From Anaerophaga thermohalophila str. Valhall (GTDB lineage Bacteria; Bacteroidota; Bacteroidia; Bacteroidales; Marinilabiliaceae), in NCBI RefSeq assembly GCF_000250735.1, contig NZ_AHZV01000358.1, positions 1 to 33,389 of the forward strand: 33,389 bases of DNA. Direction: 5' to 3'. The translations under genes were made by a program, and so were the position numbers. The notes below the pieces were generated by a model that was not told the origin of the DNA, did no database searches, and saw only the letters and a program-made list of their open reading frames with translations. Shown in pieces: positions 1 to 10,200 of this stretch (position 1 is its first letter; every line of letters starts with the position of its first letter).

Positions 1-33
1 TGCAGGCTAAAAAGCATCTTTGTTGCAAATTTT
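1..33 (-). repeat. Truncated end of repeat family B
   Basis: The first ~30 bases carry AAAAAGCATCTTTGTTGC, which is the reverse complement of the right end of the family B element seen whole at 4146-4286 and 20754-20896. Only this terminal part matches before the sequence diverges. It is either a truncated copy or a copy cut by the window edge. Confidence 0.5.
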
Positions 34-66
34 CCCGATAAACAGGGGCAGGATATTAAACCAATA

Positions 67-104
67 GTCAGTTAAAAAAGGCCTAAACGCAAAGACGCAA
101 TGAC
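67..104 (+). repeat. Repeat family E (GCGTC-type short repeat)
   Basis: The motif CCTAAACGCAAAGACGCAAT preceded by CAGTTAAAAAA recurs at 10367-10410 (plus) and, reversed, at 16541-16590, 18120-18150 and 31347-31393. It resembles a REP-like intergenic repeat. Here it lies upstream of ribD, followed by a family C end fragment (AACGAAGTATTG, about 107-127). Confidence 0.6.
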
Positions 105-157
105 TCAAAAATTTAACGAAGTATTGTAACCCGATAATTTAGATTAATCTTAAACGA

Positions 158-1218
158 ATGAACCTACAACACCAGGATGAATTATATATGCGACGGTGCC
201 TCCAGCTGGCCGTAAAGGCTGAAGGCAAGACGTTTCCCAATCCAATGGTCGGATGCGTTATTGTGCACGATGGGCGGATAATAGGCGAAGGTTATCATAG
301 AAAAGCCGGAGAACCTCATGCCGAGGTAAATGCCATAAATTCCGTAAAAGATCAGGAATTGCTGAAAAAATCCACACTGTATGTTAACCTTGAACCTTGT
401 GCTCATTACGGGAAAACACCTCCCTGTTCCCTTTTGATCAGACAAAAAAAATTCCGCGTGTGGTGATCGGTTGCAAAGATACCTTTTCGAAAGTTGCAGG
501 CAAAGGAATAACAATGCTTCGCTCCGCCGGTATTGAAGTAAAAGTGGATGTTCTGAAGGAGGAAAGCCGGGAGCTTAACAGGCGTTTTTTCGTTTTCCAC
601 GAGCAAAAACGGCCGTACATTTTATTAAAATGGGCCCAGACCCGTGATGGTTATATGGATATTGACCGTACGGTTTTGGAAGAAGCCCGTCCCACCTGGA
701 TCACTGACGACTGGGCCAGAAGAATGGTACACAAATGGCGCAGTACGGAACCGTCGATCATGGTTGGAAGCATAACGGCTTTAAAAGACAACCCTTCGCT
801 TACTGTGCGCGACTGGTCGGGAAAAAATCCTTTAAGGATAGTGCTTGACCGTTTTGGAAAGTTACCACATACGCTTACACTCTTCAACGGGAAAACACCA
901 ACTTTGGTCTTTTCGGAAGAAGGAACCAACGCCTCGGAAAATGTGGAAACCATATTCCTCCCCCCACAGGCAAATCCTCTGACAGCAGTTTTGGATGAGC
1001 TTTATAGCCGGGACATCCAATCGGTGATGGTGGAGGGTGGCAGCATTCTGCTAAAAACATTTCTGGAAGCCGGATTATGGGACGAAGCAAGAGTTTTTAC
1101 CGGCGAAAAATGGTTCGTTTCAGGTGTAGAAGCACCGGTCATAAAACAGAAACCCGTATCCTGGGAAAAATTTGGAAACAGCCGGTTATTCATTTATCGA
1201 AACAAATCATTATCTTAG
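158..1218 (+). pseudogene. ribD: Riboflavin biosynthesis protein RibD, interrupted by a frameshift
   Basis: RibD is the bifunctional riboflavin-pathway enzyme that deaminates and then reduces the pyrimidine intermediate. The first frame (158-466) encodes the deaminase part, with the zinc site in PHAEVNAI (His54, Glu56) and [13 protein letters not shown] (Cys81, Cys90). The reductase part continues in another frame to 1218, including KWAQTRDGYMD and VMVEGGSILLKTFLEAGLWD. The break is at a run of eight A (444-451). Nine A would read [14 protein letters not shown], the expected family sequence, and would give about 353 residues, a normal length. The change is a single base in a homopolymer, so it could be a sequencing error, a recent mutation or a slippage site. 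Both halves are otherwise intact. The start at 158 fits the family N-terminus ([12 protein letters not shown]). It stands alone with repeats upstream, and no FMN riboswitch was recognised. Confidence 0.88.
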
Positions 1219-1479
1219 AAAAACTATATGCTAACGATTGACAAAAAGGGTTATTTGCCAGATTATTACAAAATTTATACCGGAAGATAAGCCGCAAACC
1301 CTTTATGGCAGATAACCGAGAAAAAAGATTTTGCATTTTGAGTTAGATATCAGATTACCCAGCGTCAGCGGCTGAATAATTGTTTTACAGCATATTGTAA
1401 AAGTTTAACTGAGTATTGTTTTTAAAATCGTAAAAATATTCACAATAGGTGTGGCTAACTTATTTTCATAAAAGTCGGT

Positions 1480-2949
1480 ATGGATATAATTAACGGTATT
1501 TTGTCCAGCAACATCCTACCCTATGTTTTACTTGGCTATGCCATAAGCATCCTCGTTGTGGTTATAATGATTGTGCTGGAGAACCGCAGCCCCCTCAAAA
1601 CTATTTCGTGGGTGCTGGTTTTGCTTCTTTTGCCCGGTCTTGGTTTTATTCTATATATTTTTTTCGGACAGAATTTTCGAAAAGAAAAGATCATTGCCCG
1701 TAAAGGATTACGCAATCATCACCGGTTGAACTATCTGGCACATTCACAGATCACCCAATTAACTCATGGGAATCTGGGAGATAATGAAACAGCACGGGAG
1801 CCTACCGGAATTGTGCGGTTATTACTCAACAACAGTAGTTCCGTTGTAACAACAGGGAATGAAGTAACATTTCTGAATAACGGAAAGGATAAATTTGAAG
1901 CCCTTCTGCGCGAACTTAAAAACGCCCGGCACTTCATACATCTTGAATATTACATTTTTGCCGAGGACAGGATAGGAAATGTGGTAAAAAAAATCCTTAA
2001 GGAGAAAGCATCCAAAGGGGTGGAAGTACGACTGATTGTTGATGATGTGGGAAGCTGGGAACTGAAGAGTTCTTTTTTTGAAGAAATGAGGAAAGCCGGC
2101 GTTGAAGTCTATTCTTTTCTTCAGGTTCGTTTCCCACTGCTTACCAGTAAAGTAAATTACCGGAATCACCGTAAAATTGTAGTCATAGACGGCCACATTG
2201 GTTTTATCGGCGGTTACAACATAGCCGATCGTTACAAAGAGGGTGATGCAAAAACCTATGGCATCTGGCGCGATACTCACATAATGATTCAGGGAGATGC
2301 GGTTAATTCGTTGCAATCCATTTTCCTGACCGACTGGTATTTTGTAAGCCAGACCGAATTGACCGATCCAAAATATTTTCCTGCCAGCAAGCCTGTCAGT
2401 AATAAAGTGATGCAAATTGTTGCCAGTGGACCCGACTCAGACTGGCCTGCCATTATGATGGGAATCTTCCATACAATTGCCAGCGCCCGCGACTATTTGT
2501 ATATTGCCACTCCCTATTTTTTGCCGAGTGAAAGCGTTCTCTTTGCCTTAAAAACGGCAGCACTGAGTGGCGTGGATGTCCGCATTATCATTCCTGAAAA
2601 AAGCGATGCCTTCATCACGCTTCTCTGTTCCCGGTCCTATATTCGTGAAATGCTGGAAGCCGGGGTTCAGGTTTATTTCTATCAGAAAGGATTTTTACAC
2701 GCGAAAACCGTTGTGGCCGACGACAAGATCAGTATCGTTGGATCGGCCAACATGGACTTCAGAAGTTTTGAACAAAACTTTGAGGCAACAGCTTTTATCT
2801 ATGATAAAGACACTGCACAAGAGATGAAAGCCACTTTTTTTCAGGATCAAAGTGACAGCGAAATTATTCTTTTGCCTGAATGGATGGAACGTCCCTATAT
2901 CGAAAAAGTTAAAGAATCTTTTGCCCGATTGTTTAGTCCGCTTCTTTAG
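1480..2949 (+). CDS. cls: Cardiolipin synthase (phospholipase D superfamily)
   Basis: This 489-residue inner-membrane enzyme makes cardiolipin by phosphatidyl transfer between phosphatidylglycerol molecules. Two N-terminal membrane segments (about residues 12-32 and 42-62, ending LLLLPGLGFILYIFFG) are typical of bacterial ClsA. Two HKD motifs are visible: HRKIVVID at residues 230-237, followed by GFIGGYNIADRY, and HAKTVVAD at 407-414, followed by KISIVGSANMDFRSF. Length and architecture are normal. Its last 17 bases overlap the end of the convergent gene on the other strand (2933). The 261-base spacer upstream carries a family C end fragment (TAAAAGTTTAACTGAGTATTG, about 1396-1418) and no recognised promoter. 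Confidence 0.95.
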   Translation: MDIINGILSSNILPYVLLGYAISILVVVIMIVLENRSPLKTISWVLVLLLLPGLGFILYIFFGQNFRKEKIIARKGLRNHHRLNYLAHSQITQLTHGNLGDNETAREPTGIVRLLLNNSSSVVTTGNEVTFLNNGKDKFEALLRELKNARHFIHLEYYIFAEDRIGNVVKKILKEKASKGVEVRLIVDDVGSWELKSSFFEEMRKAGVEVYSFLQVRFPLLTSKVNYRNHRKIVVIDGHIGFIGGYNIADRYKEGDAKTYGIWRDTHIMIQGDAVNSLQSIFLTDWYFVSQTELTDPKYFPASKPVSNKVMQIVASGPDSDWPAIMMGIFHTIASARDYLYIATPYFLPSESVLFALKTAALSGVDVRIIIPEKSDAFITLLCSRSYIREMLEAGVQVYFYQKGFLHAKTVVADDKISIVGSANMDFRSFEQNFEATAFIYDKDTAQEMKATFFQDQSDSEIILLPEWMERPYIEKVKESFARLFSPLL

Positions 2950-3895
2950 TCAATTGTGAGAATGTCTCTTCCGAAATATTTCCTCCGCTGATAATCATTC
3001 CTATCTTTTTATTTCTGAACAAATCCCTGTTTTCAATCATTGCAGCGAGTGGAACAGCGGACGACGGCTCTGCAAAAATGCCGGCTTGCTTTCTTAATAG
3101 TATCATTGCAGCACGAATAGATTGTTCTGAAGCTGTTTTTATCTCATCCACATATCGGCTAATGATCAGAAAATTGAGCTTTCCCAATGATGTCTTAAGT
3201 CCGTCAGCAATGGTATCGGGGTTCTCAGATGGGACTATATACCCGGCTTTCAACGAGCGGCACGCATCATCAGCATTGGCAGGTTCTCCGGCAATCACTT
3301 TAACATCAGGAATCAGATGCTTTGCAACAATTGCCGTTCCACTCAAAAGTCCCCCTCCCCCTACAGGAGTCATTACGATATCGAAAGGGCCGTAGTCTTC
3401 TATCATTTCCAGAGCCGCGGTACCCTGACCACAAATGACATCGAAACAGTCATAAGGATGGATGAATGTAGCTCCCGTTTCGTTAACAATCGCCTTTAAT
3501 CCTTCTTCCCTGGCCTCAAGTGTCGGTTCGCAAAAGGTAATCTTACCATCAAAGCTTCTTACATTATCAATCTTCGTTTGAGGTGCATTTCGGGGCATCA
3601 CAATGTAGGCCGGAATGTTTCTGTTCCTTGCAGCAAGTGACAAGGCTGCAGCATGATTGCCGGATGAGTGGGTGGCAACACCTTTTACCGCCTCTTCATC
3701 GTTCAGGTTTTGCACGGCATTGGTGGCCCCCCTGAATTTGAATGCGCCAGCCCTTTGTTGATTTTCGCATTTGAAATAAAGCTGAGCACCAAACATTTTA
3801 TTAAGGGACTCACTGATAACGACTGGTGTGCGAGTGATGAATGGTGAAATTCGTTCGTGAGCTCTTTTAATGTCGCTGAAAGTTAGTATAGACAT
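2933..3895 (-). CDS. Threonine dehydratase / serine racemase-like PLP enzyme
   Basis: This is a 320-residue fold-type II pyridoxal-phosphate enzyme. The cofactor lysine is K53 in AGAFKFRGATN, the substrate loop is SSGNHAAAL (77-85), and the phosphate-binding glycine loop is VGGGGLLSG (178-186). The sequence ends shortly after the catalytic domain and lacks the C-terminal ACT-like regulatory domain of biosynthetic IlvA. It therefore resembles catabolic threonine ammonia-lyase, serine racemase or hydroxyaspartate dehydratase; these cannot be told apart by eye. It is convergent with cls, with 17 bases shared at the 3' ends, so no separate terminator lies between them. No partner gene stands nearby. 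Confidence 0.9.
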   Translation of the reverse strand: MSILTFSDIKRAHERISPFITRTPVVISESLNKMFGAQLYFKCENQQRAGAFKFRGATNAVQNLNDEEAVKGVATHSSGNHAAALSLAARNRNIPAYIVMPRNAPQTKIDNVRSFDGKITFCEPTLEAREEGLKAIVNETGATFIHPYDCFDVICGQGTAALEMIEDYGPFDIVMTPVGGGGLLSGTAIVAKHLIPDVKVIAGEPANADDACRSLKAGYIVPSENPDTIADGLKTSLGKLNFLIISRYVDEIKTASEQSIRAAMILLRKQAGIFAEPSSAVPLAAMIENRDLFRNKKIGMIISGGNISEETFSQLTKEAD

Positions 3896-4145
3896 ATTTT
3901 ATGGTTCAACTCCTAAAATCAGCAATGGCACAGCCGGATGATTTCGTCCCTGGCGCATTATTTATTACCTGATGACTAACATGAGATGAAATATAATCAA
4001 ATAATGGTTCTTTGGCTTCCATAGTAGACGCGTTGAAGATATATACAAAGTTAAAAAAATAACTCTCATCAGTATAAAATTTGTCTAAGTTATTGGTCTG
4101 ATGGAACTCGTCCCGGATAACCGGGACTCGTTTTATAACACATAT

Positions 4146-4286
4146 GAGTGCGGTATAAAAAGCATATTTTTGTCAGAATCAAGGCGTTTTAAATTTTTGT
4201 ACCGAAGTTAACTCATTGTTAATGAGGATGCAAAAATTTAAAACAACACAGAGTTTGGCAACAAAGATGCTTTTTAAACCGGGCTC
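4146..4286 (+). mobile_element. MITE-like element, family B, complete copy
   Basis: This is a 141-bp non-coding element with inverted ends: GAGTGCGGTATAAAAAGCAT on the left, and on the right the reverse complement GAGCCCGGTTTAAAAAGCAT. It is flanked by a 6-bp direct duplication, ACATAT, at 4140-4145 and 4287-4292. The interior folds back on itself: GTTTTAAATTTTTG pairs with CAAAAATTTAAAAC around TTAACTCATTGTTAATGAGG. A second copy with its own duplication lies at 20754-20896. It has no coding capacity, so it would need a transposase supplied from elsewhere. Confidence 0.8.
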
Positions 4287-4294
4287 ACATATTT

Positions 4295-4334
4295 AAAAAA
4301 AGAAAGGGTACACCTTCCAGGATGTACCCTTTTT
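4295..4334 (-). terminator. Rho-independent terminator of hppA
   Basis: On the minus strand a stem AAAGGGTACA/TGTACCCTTT closes over a short loop and is followed by a run of eight T. It begins about 25 bases after the hppA stop codon. Confidence 0.85.
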
Positions 4335-4359
4335 CTGTCAGGTTAAAAACCATTGTTTC

Positions 4360-6654
4360 CTAAAACAGTGAAAAAGCCACTGTCAGGCCGGCCATTACAA
4401 CCGAAACCATTGACATAAGTTTGATAAGTATGTTCAACGACGGGCCTGAAGTATCCTTAAAGGGATCGCCTACGGTGTCGCCAACAACACCGGCACGATG
4501 TGCTTCACTGTTCTTTCCGCCATAATTCCCCTTTTCAATGAATTTTTTAGCGTTGTCCCAGGCACCTCCTGCGTTGTTCAACATTATGGCGAGGGTAAAT
4601 CCGGCTGTCAGACCACCAGCCAGAAGTCCTACAACTCCGGGAACACCAAATACCACCCCAACAATTACGGGAACAGCAATAGCCAGAAGCGAAGGCAGCA
4701 CCATTTCACGCTGGGCCCCTTTCGTGGAAATTTCAACACAACGCGCATAATCAGGCTTGCTTTTACGTTCCATAATTCCGGGGATTTCTTTGAACTGACG
4801 ACGTACCTCATCAACCATTTTGCCGGCAGCACGACCAACAGCTTTCATGGTCATTGAACTAAAGACGAAAGCCATCATCGCCCCGGTAAACAAACCTGCC
4901 AGCAACATCGGATTAAACAAAGAAAGGTCGTAGGCTGATGAAAAATCACGAATACCTGCCTCCGAAATTTCAACTGCTTTTTGACCTTTAGCAACAGCCG
5001 GTTCGGGATTATCTGCCAGATAAAAAATATAATCACCTACCTGCTGAACACCCTCTGCCGAAGCTTTGGCCAGTTTGCCAAGCCATAAGCGAACTTCTTC
5101 CATATACGCAGCCAAAAGAGCCATGGCTGTTAATGCTGCCGAACCTATGGCAAACCCTTTTCCGGTGGCAGCAGTGGTATTACCCAGCATATCAAGGGCA
5201 TCGGTACGTTCACGCACTTCGGGCGGAAGTTCCGACATTTCGGCATTACCACCGGCATTATCTGCAATTGGTCCAAAGGCATCGGTTGCCAATGTAATAC
5301 CAAGAGTAGAAAGCATTCCAACAGCGGCAAAACCAATACCATATACACCCATGGCAAAATTAGAGAACCCCCCGGCGAAACCAAAGGCTCCTACAATTCC
5401 GGCTACTATGGTCACAACCGGAACCCAGGTAGAAAACATTCCTACCGAAATGCCTTCAATAATTGTAGTAGCCGGGCCCTGAAGCCCCTGTTTTGCAATA
5501 CCTTTTGTGGGTTTATACTCATCCGAAGTAAAATACTCAGTGGCCTGACCGATTATCACCCCGGCCAACAGACCAACAACTACAGAACCAAAAATTCCCC
5601 AGGTAATCCAGTCTACAAACACCAATACAGCAAGAGCTATCAGAATTAAGAATGAACTTCCACCGGTTCCCAGAAGCAACGAAGTAAGAAGGTTTTTCTG
5701 GGTTGCCGACTCTTTTGCACGGACAAAAAAGATACCCGCAATCGAAAGAAGTATTCCGACAGCTGCCACCAACATGGGCGCCAATACTACCTGCATCTGT
5801 TCGGCTCCGGTTAGCGCCGGTAGTGAGGCACCAAGAGCTGCCGTTGCAAGAATTGACCCGCAGTATGATTCATACAAATCAGCACCCATCCCGGCAACAT
5901 CTCCTACGTTGTCACCTACATTATCGGCAATGGTTGCGGGGTTACGCGGATCATCTTCCGGAATCCCGGCTTCTACTTTACCCACCAGGTCGGCTCCGAC
6001 ATCGGCAGCCTTGGTAAAGATACCGCCACCAACACGGGCAAAAAGTGCCTGGGTGGATGCACCCATTCCGAAAGTAAGCATGGTAACGGTAATTTCTACC
6101 ATCTTTTCTTTTTCAGTAATTCCGGGATGAACAAACGTGAGTCCGGCAAATTCCAATCCCGTTTTCATGTTCTCCGGGGTAAATACCAACTCATTGAGAA
6201 CATAAAACCACATAGCGATGTCGAGAAGACCGAAACCAACCACTATTAGTCCCATTACGGCACCGCTTCGGAAGGCTATTTTTAGTCCCTGGTTCAGGGA
6301 CTGAGAAGCTCCATGGGCAGTACGGGCCGAAGCAAAGGTCGCCGTTTTCATGCCCAGAAAACCGCTTAATCCAGAGAAAAACCCACCGGTTAGGAAGGCC
6401 AAAGGAACAAACGGGTTTTGTACTTTAAAAAAGGCTAAAACGCCTAGCAAAATAACCAATACCACAAAAACCCTGGCTACCACACCATACTGGCTGCGCA
6501 AGTAGGCATTTGCCCCTTCACGAACATGACGGGCAATCTCTTTCATGGTATCGTTGCCTTCAGAATTCTTCATCATCTGTTTGAAGAAGAACCAGGCAAA
6601 AATCAGCGCTATCAAAGAAGCGACGGGAACAAACCAAAATACTGGATTTAGCAT
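4360..6654 (-). CDS. hppA: Membrane-bound ion-translocating pyrophosphatase
   Basis: This 764-residue integral membrane pump hydrolyses pyrophosphate and moves H+ and/or Na+ across the inner membrane. The pyrophosphate-binding signature DVGADLVGK is at 218-226, followed by the Asp-rich IADNVGDNVGDVAGMGADLYE (242-262). The second acidic motif, DAFGPIADNAGGNAEMSE, is at 458-475, and the third, GDTVGDPFKDTSGPS, at 725-739. At 491-500 it reads GNTTAATGKG. The alanine here, where K+-independent enzymes have lysine, marks the K+-dependent subfamily (established family knowledge). Which ion is pumped cannot be decided by eye. Length and number of hydrophobic segments (about 16) are normal. It is a single-gene unit with its own terminator and is flanked by inverted family D repeat copies (4066-4111 and 6787-6890). 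Confidence 0.96.
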   Translation of the reverse strand: MLNPVFWFVPVASLIALIFAWFFFKQMMKNSEGNDTMKEIARHVREGANAYLRSQYGVVARVFVVLVILLGVLAFFKVQNPFVPLAFLTGGFFSGLSGFLGMKTATFASARTAHGASQSLNQGLKIAFRSGAVMGLIVVGFGLLDIAMWFYVLNELVFTPENMKTGLEFAGLTFVHPGITEKEKMVEITVTMLTFGMGASTQALFARVGGGIFTKAADVGADLVGKVEAGIPEDDPRNPATIADNVGDNVGDVAGMGADLYESYCGSILATAALGASLPALTGAEQMQVVLAPMLVAAVGILLSIAGIFFVRAKESATQKNLLTSLLLGTGGSSFLILIALAVLVFVDWITWGIFGSVVVGLLAGVIIGQATEYFTSDEYKPTKGIAKQGLQGPATTIIEGISVGMFSTWVPVVTIVAGIVGAFGFAGGFSNFAMGVYGIGFAAVGMLSTLGITLATDAFGPIADNAGGNAEMSELPPEVRERTDALDMLGNTTAATGKGFAIGSAALTAMALLAAYMEEVRLWLGKLAKASAEGVQQVGDYIFYLADNPEPAVAKGQKAVEISEAGIRDFSSAYDLSLFNPMLLAGLFTGAMMAFVFSSMTMKAVGRAAGKMVDEVRRQFKEIPGIMERKSKPDYARCVEISTKGAQREMVLPSLLAIAVPVIVGVVFGVPGVVGLLAGGLTAGFTLAIMLNNAGGAWDNAKKFIEKGNYGGKNSEAHRAGVVGDTVGDPFKDTSGPSLNILIKLMSMVSVVMAGLTVAFSLF

Positions 6655-7246
6655 AGTTCTAAGATTTACTGGTTATTATTTAAATACTGATTATTATTTC
6701 AATACTCCGCTAAACTTTTACAATACACGGCAAACCAATTGCTTATGCCTATCAATGCTTGTTTGTTAAGATGCAGTTTATCTACATTTTACGAAACGAG
6801 CATGGCACGGTTTCCCAACAAGAATATGTATAAATGCTTGCATGCGAGTTCCATCAGACCAATAACTTATACATAATTTATACTGATGAATTGTCTTACA
6901 TCTTGTATCTAAAAATCTAACGATCTATTGTTATTTTATTTACTGATCGTTTCTTCAGATAAAAGCACCCATAAGGCAGAAGATTGACAGGCAGAAGGTG
7001 TTACAAACTTCGATTCCCCATGTCATCTTCAGTTAGCTTTAGCTCGTTGTGATAATTCCTTTTAGTACCAGTACTACATAAAACACAACTGATCCATGTC
7101 CGTGCCGTAATTTCAGCAACTACAGAAGTGTTTTAACAACCTTTCAAAAAAAAGCCAAAACAGGCACAAGATAAAAATTTTATCGGTTTGTACTCTTTGG
7201 ATGAAAGTTAAAATTTTTAGAAGCAGAGTAGTGTTCGAAGCGACAC
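6655..7246. other. Intergenic region with nested repeats
   Basis: The 592-base spacer lies between hppA and the downstream end of the barrel-protease gene, both on the minus strand. The hppA promoter should be here but was not recognised. Most of 6700-6930 is a family C element interrupted by a family D repeat. A short GGCAGAAG-type direct repeat occurs at about 6975-7000 and recurs at 10685-10715. Nothing recognisable was seen in 7005-7246. Confidence 0.6.
6700..6930 (-). repeat. Family C element interrupted by a family D repeat
   Basis: The outer parts match family C in reverse: CAATACTCCGCTAAACTTTT at the left edge and TAAAAATCTAACGATCTATTG at the right. The block about 6787-6890 is not family C. 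In reverse complement it matches the family D repeat at 13367-13466 (both carry TATACATATTCTTGTT and end near GCCATGC-CGTTTC). The family C ends are flanked by TTATTT on both sides, a possible duplication of at least 6 bp. The arrangement implies that D was inserted into an existing C element. Confidence 0.7.
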
Positions 7247-10200
7247 TTACCACCCGGGGAAAATGTTAAATCCGAATTGTCCGTTGTAAAACCTGCCCTG
7301 ATGAAAAGGAAAAGCAAAATATGGTTCTATTATGATAAGGCCAAAAAAACTAAATCTTACTGAAGTTCCTGTACTAAAAACGGGTATCCTCTCTTTATCG
7401 GAGGTTGTAGTAAGAGAAAAATACGGGGTGCTCTGATCGTCCCAGGTCAGACCGGCATCGATAAAAAAAGTAAACTCTGAAAAGAAAGTCGACGAACGAA
7501 GTAGTGCCAGATCGATGGGGCCTGACAAAGGCATCCGCCATTCAACGTTGGCAACCAACATTCTGCTACCAATAAGATGCTTAATGCCAATCGATGAGGT
7601 ATTATGCGTGGAATCGGCATAAAAGCCGCCGGTATCGTACCCTCTCACCAACCAGGGATATCCTGCAAATAATCGTGTCATTCTGTTGGTTTCACTGTCG
7701 GCCCCGTATCGCCCGTAATGATAGAGTCTGAAAGCAACACTGAACGGACGAATAAATTTATATTTTCTGTAGTCGAATAAAAATGCATGGGCATCAACGC
7801 CGTTGTAAAACTTTTCGAACTGAACCCTTGTTCTTGTCCCATCCACCGGCGAAGTCATTCCGTTTTTTGCATTATCAAAAACAAGGGCAACATCGGCCTG
7901 ACCTACCCAAAAACCGTCCGGCGCATCTGTCCTTGTACCGGATTCATAATAAGTAGGATAATAATTGCGGATATCTTCTATCTTTTCGTACCTGTAACCA
8001 TAATGTGCAATCGACGTTCCTGATTCAATTCGCATCATACGGGTCAGCGGCATATATGCGAATAACGATGTTTTATCTTCAAAAATCCTCCGGCTGTAAT
8101 AGACAAGACTTTGTTCATCGCCTGCCCCCTCGTAAGTAAAATATCCCATCCGGTAAGGGATATGCGAAAAACTGATTCCTGTCTTAATTCTGTGCTTCTG
8201 GTTGAGTAAAGCAACCTGACCCCCGAAATCATAAATCTCACCATAAATACTGGCGGCTGTATAGAGAAGATGGTGTCCCAGCACATCACTGAAAAGGGCT
8301 TCAACACTCCCTCCCATCCCTGTTCCAAAACGACTTGTCATAACACCGGCAGCCATATTGCCAAGATAATCAAGTCGAAAATCTTTTTTCAGCGGTTCGG
8401 GCCGGATTTCTACTTTTGGAGCATCCAATACCCCGTTATAGATAAGGTTTTGATCAACAACAGAAAATTGTCTGGAAAACGGTGCCAGACGGGCAGCACG
8501 GTAATCGAAATCTTTACGTGGCACAACTTCGGCATGCTGAAGCAGCAAGTCATAAGGCACTTTTACAATCTGAAACTCTCCATGCCAAAGCATTGAATAA
8601 TAAATACTTCCAGAAGCAAGACTCAGGGCTGGAGACATCTCTGTGATTCCCATAATTCCCGTTGCATAGTTTGTTGCACGCCGGATTGTTTCATCAGTAG
8701 TATCAAACACATACAAATCGCGCCGCCCGTTCACATTCGAAAGGAAAAAAACAAGGTTTTGGCCGGGAATTGCAACCGGATTAAGATTTTTTGCTCCGTC
8801 AAAGGGACAAAACACCTCTGTCTTTCCACTGATCAGGTTAACTCTGGCCAGGTTAAAGAAACCGGGGAAATGCATTGTCTGGTCAGATGCAGGCTCATCG
8901 GTTGAAAACCATATACATTTTCCGTCGGATGTCCAGGAAGGCTGGATAGAGGCAAAAGAAGACGTTGTAACAGCTTTAACCTGCTTTTCTTCCAAATCAA
9001 ATAAATATATATTGCTCACACCATTGACCATTCCGCTAAAAGCGATACTCTCTCCATCGGGCGACCATACCGGTGAAGAGACTGCATCTATCTCCGGGGG
9101 TGAAATTGTTCGCTTCAGTTTGTTTCTCACGGTATCAAAAATAAGAATAACCGATTTGCCTTTCTGGTAACCAGTAAATGCAAAATGACGGTTATCGGGC
9201 GACCATGTTCCGGAAGTTTCAATATACTCCAGGGCATCAATATCGCTTGTACGTGAACTGGTATAGAGTTTATCAATAATCTCCCCGTCGTGAGCACTGG
9301 CAAGAAAGAGGTCAAGTGAATAAATATCCCGCTCCGATAAAAAGACAATATGCCTGCCATCCGGACTCACCGAAGGATATAAATTATACCTTCCCGCATT
9401 CTTTTTTGAAAATAGTTTTTCTCCAAAGAGGGTATAAGACGAATCCTGCCTGGTCAGCAGATGATTGGCCAACGTTTCCCGCCACTCTTTCGAAAGTGAA
9501 TCGGGCGTAATTCCAAGCAAATCTTCCACAGCCGTATGATAACCCGACATTGCTGATGCTACAAAAAGACGGCGTATATATTGCTCTCCGTATCGTGAGG
9601 CAATGTAAGACCAGAAAGCCTGCCCAAACCTGTAAGGAGAGTACTGCCCGCTCCGGCTTAACTCCTCCAGCGTCGGAAATTCATTACTGAGCAATGCGTC
9701 CCTCATCCAAACAGCAGTATAAGCATCCGAGTTCCCAACGGACAGATACTCGGCCATTCCTTCGATCATCCAAAGCGGAACCCTTGTTATTGAAGCCGGA
9801 CTCAAATCTTTATATTGTTCAAGAATATGATATTGAAAAGCATGTACCATCTCGTGTCCCAGCACATGGGATGTCTGATAATCCGAAAAGGCAAACGGCA
9901 TCACTATCCGTCTTTTTAAGCTTTCGGTTACGCCACCGGTGCCAATCCCGATATCACTCAAAATGGCAGAGGTTTGTTGAAATTCGGCATGATTCCGGTA
10001 GAGGATAACAGGATTGCGGGTTCTAAACGTATCAATCAGTAATTTGCGATGATAGCGATACCATTGTTCGGCTAAATTACCAAACTTATTAAGTCTGTCA
10101 GTGTCATTCAGATAATGATATATATCGAAGTGTTCGGTACGGGCAAGTTTAAAATCAAAGGTACGGTAAGAGGGCTTATTCTTCCCAAAATACTGAGAAA

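Larger units (their letters stand above)
3896..4359. other. Intergenic repeat-rich region between divergent genes
   Basis: This spacer holds part of repeat family D (about 4066-4111, CTCATCAGTATAAAATTTG through TGATGGAACTCG), a small hairpin (GTCCCGG at 4110-4116, CCGGGAC at 4121-4127), a whole family B element and the hppA terminator. No coding sequence was recognised in the first ~170 bases, which should contain the promoter of the PLP enzyme on the minus strand. Confidence 0.7.

Noticed and set aside
1-157. FMN riboswitch upstream of ribD
   Set aside because: The region is made of repeat fragments (families B, E, C), and no FMN aptamer motifs were seen.
7228-7246. Hairpin AGTGT...ACACT after the barrel-protease gene as terminator
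   Set aside because: The stem is only five base pairs and no T-run follows.
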